DNA of 6,027 bases, from assembly GCA_038238115.1 (NCBI GenBank), contig JBBRYB010000145.1, forward strand, positions 1 through 6,027, read 5' to 3'. Positions 1 to 4,364 of the stretch are shown here, piece by piece. Position 1 is the stretch's first letter; every line of letters starts with the position of its first letter. A program made the position numbers and the translations under genes. The notes under the pieces are model-generated. The model was not told the origin of the DNA and did not search any database. It was given only the letters and a program-made list of their open reading frames with translations. The stretch is from JBBRYB01 sp038238115 (GTDB taxonomy: Bacteria > Actinomycetota > Actinomycetes > Propionibacteriales > Nocardioidaceae).

Positions 1-18
1 ATGAGAAACTCGCACCTC

Positions 19-89
19 GTAGATGCCCCTCGAACTCGGCCAGATGGACCCTAGACAAGTCTCATCTTCCCAGCTCGGAGGGCATCTAC
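19..89. repeat. Long imperfect inverted repeat / hairpin
   Basis: The arm at 19-36 (GTAGATGCCCCTCGAACT) matches the reverse complement of 72-89 at 15 of 18 positions, the first ten perfectly. The pairing resumes inside, with AGATG at 42-46 against CATCT at 63-67. The whole 71 bases can therefore fold into one near-continuous hairpin with a loop around 47-62. A smaller palindrome, AGACAAGTCT (53-62), sits in the loop. No convincing gene overlaps it. It could be a bidirectional terminator without a U-tract, the end of a mobile element lying mostly outside the window, or a recombination site. The sequence shows only the symmetry; the role is unknown. Confidence 0.6.
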
Positions 90-141
90 CCCTCTCCGAC
101 ACCCCTCACCTGGCAAATTCCACCGGTGGATCCAGGCTTAG

Positions 142-387
142 TTCCCCGCACATCCGCCGTATGCCGGTGCCTACGACGGTGTCGTGCCGCATCTGACTGT
201 CGCGGAGCGCCGCCGTGGCTCGCTGAGCGAGTTGGGGGACGCCGAACAGGCGGTACGACGCGGGTTGCCGGTTCTCGCTCGCGTCGACAATGTGCTGCTC
301 ATCGCAGGTACAGAGGCGCCTGACTCGTGGCGGGTCGTCCACAGGTTCCCGCTGCTTGAGCACGTTGGTGGGAACGGCGGCGATTGA
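142..387 (+). pseudogene. C-terminal relic of a 2'-5' RNA ligase family (2H phosphoesterase) protein
   Basis: The frame opens after a TAG at 139-141 and starts with FPAHPPYAGAYDGVVPHLTV. This matches what I recall of the 'FPPYGGAFD..VPHLTV' block before the second HxTx motif of 2'-5' RNA ligase family proteins (2H phosphoesterase fold). The end, RVDNVLLIAGTEAPDSWRVV followed by HRFPL, fits the family's last strands. Full-length members run to roughly 170-190 residues with two HxTx motifs. Only about 82 residues and the second motif (HLTV) remain, so the catalytic pair is incomplete. The first usable start in frame is GTG at 184, which would leave almost nothing before HLTV. In-frame translation upstream of the TAG does not align with the family. 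The relic ends 10 bases before the stop of the convergent kinase gene. An opposite-strand reading frame over 106-408 is judged a shadow, since the + strand reading is family-like. Confidence 0.6.
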
Positions 388-397
388 TGCTGATTCC

Positions 398-1456
398 CTA
401 CAACCCACCGAGCCGGCGGATCTCCTCCAGCGGGTACGGGGTCTCCCGGCTCTCCTGCTGAAGCTGGCGATAGAAGTCCGCCATCACCGCGGTGAGCGGC
501 GCATGACGGGTAAAGATCGCCGAGGTCGCCCCAGGGATGTCCGGGAAGTTCTTGCCGTCGACCCACGCGCGCACGAATGCGTCGCGGTCTTCCGTGTCGT
601 ACCTGTACAGGGCTGTGACCAGCCAACGCACCAGGTAGGTGGCGGTGTAGCAACGGTCGTAGGTCCGGTGTCGGTCGAAGAAGTCGGTTTCTTCTCGGGA
701 CAGGTCGAACCGGGAGGAGATGGCCAGGCCGTAGTCCGCGAAGAAGAGTCGTTGGCCGTCGGTGAGGATGTTCTCGAAGTGGGCGTCGAAGTGCAGGAGC
801 TCGTGGTCGTTCATGAACGAGGTTCCGGCCTCGAGCTCCCGCTCTACCATGACGCAGGCTCGGTCAGCTGCTTCGCCGCCGGCAGCGATCTGGACACCCA
901 TCCACTCGTGCAGGTTCTGCGGGATGTACTCCAGGAACAGCGCAACGGTCGCCGACGACTGCCCAAGTGCATCGAACCGGTGGCGCACCTGGGAGCTGCC
1001 TCCCCAGTAGGCGACGGCCCGTTCCACGTCGGCCAGTTCCTCGGGAAGAGATGCCGTAGAGGCCGGGAGCACCCGCCAGTGGTACATCAGGGGGAAGCCC
1101 TCGTAGTGGCCCGCGAGCACCCAGTTCGTCGTCATGGTGTGCACCGCGAGCTCTCGCCAGGCCCCGAAGCCTGGCGAGCCGATGCCGTACTGGCAGAAGG
1201 TGGGCAACCCGAACACGTTCGCCGTGGACCGGACGTTCTCCGGTTGCCTCTCCAGATCGGTGAGGGGTACCTGCTTCACGAAGACGGGCAGGCCCGCGAC
1301 CTCCAACAGCGCCGACTTTCCACCGATGCCTGAACCAATCGACGCGGCCGTATCCACGAGCTCGCGCAGTCCGCGGTCGCTGTGTAAGGCCAGGGATGTG
1401 GAGACGGCATTGTGGGCGGCCAGACGCGCACCGAGGGACATGTCTTGGAGTTTCAT
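398..1456 (-). CDS. Atypical protein kinase-like protein (kinase/phosphotransferase fold), 352 aa
   Basis: The 352 residues show a complete set of kinase-fold landmarks. A glycine-rich loop GSGIGG lies at about 41-46, with a VAIK-type lysine at K61 (VFVKQ). A possible helix-C glutamate is E102, and the hinge-like stretch FLEYIPQNLHEWM is at 174-186. The catalytic loop is HFDAHFENIL (H222, D224, N229), and FADYGL (D241-Y242-G243) stands in the DFG position. HFD in place of HRD and DYG in place of DFG suggest an aminoglycoside-phosphotransferase-like or otherwise atypical kinase rather than a canonical Hanks-type receptor kinase. No membrane segment or sensor domain is seen, so it is probably cytosolic. 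The ATG at 1456 is preferred because kinase-like sequence begins soon after it. The frame runs on upstream to 1597, but that extension is low-complexity and shows no family resemblance. The Shine-Dalgarno is weak (GAG-type only). The substrate is unknown. The gene is monocistronic and convergent with the 2'-5' RNA ligase relic. Confidence 0.8.
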   Translation of the reverse strand: MKLQDMSLGARLAAHNAVSTSLALHSDRGLRELVDTAASIGSGIGGKSALLEVAGLPVFVKQVPLTDLERQPENVRSTANVFGLPTFCQYGIGSPGFGAWRELAVHTMTTNWVLAGHYEGFPLMYHWRVLPASTASLPEELADVERAVAYWGGSSQVRHRFDALGQSSATVALFLEYIPQNLHEWMGVQIAAGGEAADRACVMVERELEAGTSFMNDHELLHFDAHFENILTDGQRLFFADYGLAISSRFDLSREETDFFDRHRTYDRCYTATYLVRWLVTALYRYDTEDRDAFVRAWVDGKNFPDIPGATSAIFTRHAPLTAVMADFYRQLQQESRETPYPLEEIRRLGGL

Positions 1457-1698
1457 GACAACGCTCAGTCTCTCGCGTCGAGGCGTCCACGCTCGGCCAC
1501 AGCCTGCCGCGTCACGGATCTTGCGCCGGTACGAGCCGCACTGCGCTCCAAAGTCGCTCCTGTGGAGCGCAAGAGGATTTTCGCCGTCGCTCAACAAATG
1601 CGCGGCAACAGACCACCACGCTGATCAAGGACCCACCCATCAAAGCGGCGGGCGGCAACCCGTTCAGGATCCTGTTCCGATCCTCGTCACAGGCCGAT
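1457..1698. other. Non-coding leader / breakpoint region upstream of the kinase gene
   Basis: No reading frame here looks like a conserved protein on either strand. It is the 5' side of the leftward kinase gene, so the kinase promoter should lie here, but I find no convincing -10/-35 pair. It contains the inverted repeat at 1542-1571. Its right edge is where the similarity of the neighbouring relic (1699-1844) stops, so a recombination or deletion breakpoint probably falls near 1690-1705. Confidence 0.4.
1542..1571. repeat. 8-bp inverted repeat (TGCGCTCC - 14 nt - GGAGCGCA)
   Basis: TGCGCTCC at 1542-1549 pairs perfectly with GGAGCGCA at 1564-1571 across a 14-base loop. The loop holds another GCTCC (1556-1560), so GCTCC also occurs as a direct repeat. 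It sits about 85-115 bases upstream of the kinase start, where an operator or a transcript hairpin could act. No regulator is identified, and a chance origin in GC-rich DNA is possible. Confidence 0.35.
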
Positions 1699-1844
1699 GC
1701 CTTCGGGAAGCGGAAGGTCAGGTGGCGGTAGACCCCGTCGTCCTTCAGCATGGTCATCGTCGCGCCCTCGACCTCAGAGGCAAAGCGCTCCTCGGCCTCG
1801 GTCATCTATCGCTTCAGCTCGGCGTACGGGTCGATCTCACTCAC
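1699..1844 (-). pseudogene. N-terminal relic of a small phage/ICE-type protein of unknown function, split by TAG
   Basis: Read leftward from GTG at 1844, the frame gives SEIDPYAELKR, then TAG (1808-1806), then, with no gap and in the same frame, MTEAEERFASEVEGATMTML followed by KDDGVYRHLTFRFPKA. The block 'E.F..E...H.MTVL.DDGLYRHLRF' is the N-terminus of a small protein family that I recall from actinobacterial and Firmicutes phages and integrative elements, usually followed by a tryptophan-rich 'YWFDLITWPG' region. That continuation is absent here: family-like sequence stops near 1700 and the remaining frame (to 1512) is unrelated. If TAG replaced CAG, the two pieces would join as one amphipathic helix, AELKR-Q-MTEAEERF. 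So there are two lesions, a probable nonsense codon and a 3' truncation. The ATG at 1805 could still start a short product, but a functional protein is unlikely. The family assignment rests on memory of motifs, not on a search. Confidence 0.5.
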
Positions 1845-2150
1845 GCTGCCGTCCTCTCTGCCCGGCCGCGGCGGACGCCGTGGCACCAGAACCACAACGA
1901 CCGGGCCGCGTCAGCGGTCGCGGGGCATGAGTCACCCGTTCGGCGCCCAGCCAGAGGCTCAGCAGGAACAGTAACCCGCCGCTCAGGCCCCGGGCGGCCC
2001 GAACCGTCGCCCTGTGCGGTCGGTCAGCGTCGATGGTCAACCTGACCAGCGCTCATGCCTACTTCGACCCTGGTGCGTCGATCCTTAACGACACCTTGTT
2101 GAGCGCGCTCTGAGGGTGTGGTTTCGGCGTTTGCCGGTGCGGGCCGATGC
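1845..2150. other. Stretch without a defensible gene
   Basis: Two weak candidates exist. On the minus strand, 2040 down to 1837 (a TTG start without a ribosome binding site) encodes 67 residues with a hydrophobic run, GLSGGLLFLLSLWLG. Its coding quality collapses after about 40 residues, where a different frame shows better third-position G/C, as if a frameshift had occurred. On the plus strand, ATG at 2033 opens a 26-residue peptide ending at 2110 with no start signal. Both may be remnants of genes from the same decayed element as the relic at 1699-1844. I do not call either as a gene. Confidence 0.35.
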
Positions 2151-2525
2151 TCAGCTCAGGCGGGCTTGCAGGAGGCAGAATTCGTTGCCTTCGGGGTCGG
2201 TCAGGCAGTGCCAGGGCTCCTCGCCGGTCTGGCCGATGTCGGCCGGGCGCGCTCCGAGCTTCAGGAGGCGTTCGAGTTCGGCGTCCTGATCGCGGTCGGT
2301 GGCGTTGACGTCGATGTGCAGCCGCAGCTTGCCCGCCTTGGGCTCGGTAGTGGGGCTGAAGACCAGAGTCGGCTGCAATCCGCCGAACCCTTCCCGTGGT
2401 CCGATCTCCACCGCGCCGTCGTCGTCGGGGTCGAGCACGATGAAGCCCAGCACCTCGCACCAGAACGCCGCCAGCCGTTGCGGATCCCGGCAATTGATCA
2501 CCAGTTCGGAAATGCGACAAGCCAT
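2151..2525 (-). CDS. VOC family protein (glyoxalase-like domain), 124 aa
   Basis: A single VOC/glyoxalase-like domain spans the protein. The first beta-alpha-beta module is MACRISELVINCRDPQRLAA followed by FWCEVLGF (residues 1-55). The second runs from LRLHIDVNATDRDQDAELER to DPEGNEFCLL (about 66-120). HIDV (H70) and the E of DPEGNEF (E115) occupy positions that bind metal or line the active site in VOC enzymes. The length suits a one-domain member that would dimerise to build a full site. The family covers glyoxalases, dioxygenases and antibiotic-binding proteins. This subgroup (Glyoxalase_6-like) is usually uncharacterised, so no substrate is assigned. ATG at 2525 is chosen because family members typically begin with MACRISEL. 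A GTG at 2555 with a well-placed AAGGA would add ten residues and is a serious alternative. The gene is transcribed away from the recombinase operon. Confidence 0.88.
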   Translation of the reverse strand: MACRISELVINCRDPQRLAAFWCEVLGFIVLDPDDDGAVEIGPREGFGGLQPTLVFSPTTEPKAGKLRLHIDVNATDRDQDAELERLLKLGARPADIGQTGEEPWHCLTDPEGNEFCLLQARLS

Positions 2526-2563
2526 GATCGGCACGCTACAGGGCATCAACCGCACGCAGCCAA

Positions 2564-2568
2564 TCCTT
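2564..2568 (-). promoter_or_regulatory. Ribosome binding site supporting the GTG-2555 start of the VOC gene
   Basis: On the minus strand AAGGA lies exactly 8 bases before the GTG at 2555-2553. The ATG at 2525 has no purine-rich sequence at suitable distance. Ribosome-binding evidence therefore favours the longer 134-residue product (2151-2555), while recalled family alignment favours the shorter one. A leaderless transcript starting at 2525 would reconcile the second view. Confidence 0.4.
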
Positions 2569-2796
2569 AAACGGCCGAGGGCCGCGACGCAGTGGGCACC
2601 CGGGAGCGGTGGGCCGGCCCGGCCCGGTCCGGTCCGCGACGGGCTGCCTTGCCGCCCGGACCTTGATCAGTTGGCCGTGGGAGCGAACAGGACGCGGGGT
2701 TCCAGATCAAGCCGGGTGGTATGGGGCTTGGTCGGGTGGGGTGAGGTTGAGCGTCCAGTTGCCGAACCCGGATGGTGTGGGTGATGTAAGAGATAA
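2569..2796. other. Intergenic region between the VOC gene and the recombinase element
   Basis: No convincing gene is seen. A + strand frame at 2609-2803 exists but is low-complexity, lacks a ribosome binding site and runs into the inverted repeat. The region is G-rich on the + strand and contains the short GGYCC array at 2611-2635. It should also contain the VOC gene's promoter near its left edge, but no clear hexamers are visible. Confidence 0.4.
2611..2635. repeat. GGYCC pentanucleotide array with a 10-bp palindrome
   Basis: GGGCCGGCCC (2611-2620) is a perfect palindrome. From 2616 the sequence reads GGCCC GGCCC GGTCC GGTCC, four tandem 5-base units in two variants. It could form a compact hairpin or be prone to slippage. 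No role can be assigned. Confidence 0.5.
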
Positions 2797-2807
2797 CCCG
2801 TGAGTTC
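2797..2807 (+). repeat. Left terminal inverted repeat (CCCGTGAGTTC)
   Basis: This is the exact reverse complement of 6013-6023. It is followed by CTCG, then by TCCTCGGCGGGGA (2814-2826), which resembles TCCTCGTGGGGA read inward from the right end (complement of 5986-5997). Similar words thus recur in the same relative orientation at both ends, although their spacing differs. Confidence 0.5.
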
Positions 2808-2893
2808 CTCGACTCCTCGGCGGGGAGCGGGAGGGCTTGTTCCGGGCTGGACCAGGGCGTTCGTACCCGTTCAGGTGACCGTGTTTGATCTGA

Positions 2894-2904
2894 CCGAACT
2901 TCGG
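2894..2904. promoter_or_regulatory. Palindrome CCGAACTTCGG in the recombinase leader, possible operator
   Basis: CCGAA-C-TTCGG is a perfect odd palindrome 64 bases upstream of the first recombinase start. A TTGATC hexamer (2885-2890) precedes it and could serve as a -35 element, but no good -10 follows. The small HTH protein of the same operon is an obvious candidate to bind here; this is inference only. Confidence 0.25.
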
Positions 2905-2967
2905 CTTGTGTGAGTCGTTCTCGGTTTTATCGAGGGTGCTCGGGTCAAGCTGAAGGCGAGGACGTGG

Positions 2968-4044
2968 GTGGGTTTGGCGGTGGTGCGGGACCTGCGCGAG
3001 CGTCGGTCACCGGCGGGCCCGGAAGAGCTGGCCGAGTTCGAGACCGATGTGCTGGCCGGGTTCGTGCTTGCCCGCGCGTCGGCAGGGTTGGCGGATGGCA
3101 CGATCCGCTCCGACGTCGGGCATCTGGAGCAGGTGCGGATCTGGTTCGGCCACCCGTTGTGGGAGATGGGACCCACAGACGCTGATGCCTACTTCGGGCG
3201 GGTGCTGCGGGCAACGGCGAAGGGCACCCGGCTGGCGCGGGCGCAGGCGTTGACCACGTTCTTCGCGTTTCTGGAGCTACGGCACCAGGTTGAGATTCAT
3301 GCGTTGACCGGGCGGATCGTGGAGTGTCCGATCGATGAGATGAACAAGCCTCGCGGGCGCAAGCAGGCCGCGTTGCGGATCCCGCCGACCGAGGTCGAGA
3401 TTGAGGCGTTGTTCGTCGGGTGGCGCCAGGAGCTGGTGTCGTGTCGGAAGTTCGCCCCGACCGCGCGGAACTACGTCGCCGCGAAGTTGATGTCTCAGGT
3501 CGGGTTGCGGGTCAACGAGGCCTGTCACCTGGATTTGGCCGATGTGAAGTGGGAGCTGGGCCGGTTCGGCAAACTGCACGTGCGGGTGGGCAAGGGCGCT
3601 CGGGGTAGCGGGCCCCGCGAGCGGATGGTGCCGTTGATCAACGGCGCGGACGCGACGCTGCGCTGGTTCATCGAGGACGTGTGGGGCCACTTCGACGCCG
3701 ATCACACCCGCGCGGGTGCGCCGCTGTTCCTGTCCGAGCGTCGCAACACCGACGGTTCCTGCCGCCGCGTCGGGGACGACGCACTGCGCGCCGGGCTGGG
3801 TCAGGCCACCATCGCGTACCTGCCTAGCTGGGCCGACACCTTGACCCCACACGTAATGCGGCACTACTGCGCCTCCCAGCTCTACCTGTCCGGGCTGGAC
3901 TTGATCTCCATCCAGGAGTTGCTCGGTCATTCTTGGATTGCCTCAACACTCAATTACATCCACGTCCACCGCACCCGGATCGAGGACGCCTGGACCGCCG
4001 GTCAAGATCGTGCCGCCACGCGGCTGAAAGGACTACTGCCATGA
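2968..4044 (+). CDS. Tyrosine recombinase/integrase, complete catalytic set, 358 aa
   Basis: This is a phage-integrase-type tyrosine recombinase. A SAM-like core-binding domain spans roughly 25-110 and the catalytic domain 140-335. All expected catalytic residues are visible: R181 (VGLRVNEAC), K209 (VGKGARGSG, the beta-hairpin lysine), H295 and R298 (TPHVMRHYCAS), H321 (LLGHSW) and the nucleophile Y330 (TLNYIHVHR). The length is typical for XerC/D- or TnpA-like enzymes. It should cut and rejoin DNA through a 3'-phosphotyrosine bond, with two staggered cuts across a short spacer. GTG at 2968 is chosen because GAGG (2958-2961) lies 6 bases upstream; an in-frame stop at 2911 limits any longer start. 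The end overlaps the next gene by ATGA, implying translational coupling. No frameshift or missing motif is seen, so the enzyme looks active. It is comparable to TnpA of Tn554 in size and position, though that is an analogy. Confidence 0.92.
   Translation: MGLAVVRDLRERRSPAGPEELAEFETDVLAGFVLARASAGLADGTIRSDVGHLEQVRIWFGHPLWEMGPTDADAYFGRVLRATAKGTRLARAQALTTFFAFLELRHQVEIHALTGRIVECPIDEMNKPRGRKQAALRIPPTEVEIEALFVGWRQELVSCRKFAPTARNYVAAKLMSQVGLRVNEACHLDLADVKWELGRFGKLHVRVGKGARGSGPRERMVPLINGADATLRWFIEDVWGHFDADHTRAGAPLFLSERRNTDGSCRRVGDDALRAGLGQATIAYLPSWADTLTPHVMRHYCASQLYLSGLDLISIQELLGHSWIASTLNYIHVHRTRIEDAWTAGQDRAATRLKGLLP
4026..4032 (+). promoter_or_regulatory. Strong ribosome binding site for the HTH gene, inside the recombinase gene
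   Basis: GAAAGGA ends 8 bases before ATG at 4041 and lies in the last codons of the upstream recombinase gene. It fixes the HTH start at 4041 rather than at earlier in-frame starts such as 3933, which would duplicate recombinase-coding DNA. Confidence 0.7.
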
Positions 4045-4361
4045 AGTGGAACCTGCGGCTGAGCGCGGCCAACCGCGGCATCTGGAAGGCCAGCGACCTG
4101 CAACGGATGCTCGCCGAGCATGGCCTGGTCGTCTCCGCCGGGAAGATGTCGGGGCTGTGGTCGGGCCAACCGGCCAGCATCAAACTCGACGACCTCGACG
4201 TCATCTGCTCCGTACTCGGCTGCCAGATCGGGGAGGTACTGATCCCCGAACCGGACAAGGTCACCCGGGCCACCAGCGTGGAGACAACCACAGCGGTAGC
4301 CGCCGGGACGTCGACGGTGACACCCAAACGCCGCGACGGTAGGTCGCTGCCTCCGGAATAG
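4041..4361 (+). CDS. Small Cro/C1-type (XRE) helix-turn-helix protein, 106 aa
   Basis: Residues about 5-70 form an XRE-like HTH domain of the HTH_26 kind: LRLSAANRGIWKASDLQRML, then VSAGKMSGLWSGQPASIKLD, then LDVICSVLGCQIGEVLIPEP. The recognition helix would fall around VSAGKMSGLWSG. The last 30 residues are a Thr/Ser/Ala-rich, probably disordered tail ending in KRRDGRSLPPE. It overlaps the recombinase gene by 4 bases (ATGA) and ends 3 bases before the next gene, so the three proteins are made together. It may regulate the operon, act as a directionality or architectural factor, or bridge the two recombinases at the element ends; position alone cannot decide. Its TAG stop (4359-4361) is in the same frame as the next gene, with only ACG between TAG and ATG. 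Rare read-through would therefore fuse the HTH domain to the second recombinase. Confidence 0.85.
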   Translation: MKWNLRLSAANRGIWKASDLQRMLAEHGLVVSAGKMSGLWSGQPASIKLDDLDVICSVLGCQIGEVLIPEPDKVTRATSVETTTAVAAGTSTVTPKRRDGRSLPPE

Positions 4362-4364
4362 ACG

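Noticed and set aside
106..408. 100-residue minus-strand frame
   Set aside because: It overlaps the kinase stop and lies opposite a frame with recognisable 2'-5' RNA ligase sequence. It is Arg-rich with no family-like motif.
290..1333. 347-residue plus-strand frame opposite the kinase gene
   Set aside because: It is a shadow in GC-rich DNA. The minus strand carries ordered kinase motifs, while this frame has none.
1837..2040. Possible small membrane protein on the minus strand
   Set aside because: There is a hydrophobic run, but the start is TTG without a ribosome binding site and the second half has poor codon choice. It is kept only as a comment on the region.
2033..2110. 26-residue plus-strand peptide with protein-like composition
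   Set aside because: It is too short, has no start signal, and no family is recognised.
1621..2670. Distant 10-bp inverted pair CTGATCAAGG (1621-1630) and CCTTGATCAG (2661-2670)
   Set aside because: Many 10-bp pairs of this kind are expected by chance in 6 kb, and the positions match no element boundary.
2050..3200. Near-identical 16-mers GCTCATGCCTACTTCG and GCTGATGCCTACTTCG
   Set aside because: A single 15/16 match is plausible by chance. The second copy lies inside the first recombinase's coding sequence, and the flanks do not match.
3277..3930. 217-residue minus-strand frame inside the recombinase gene
   Set aside because: It is antisense to a tyrosine recombinase with complete catalytic residues, and is a typical GC-rich shadow.
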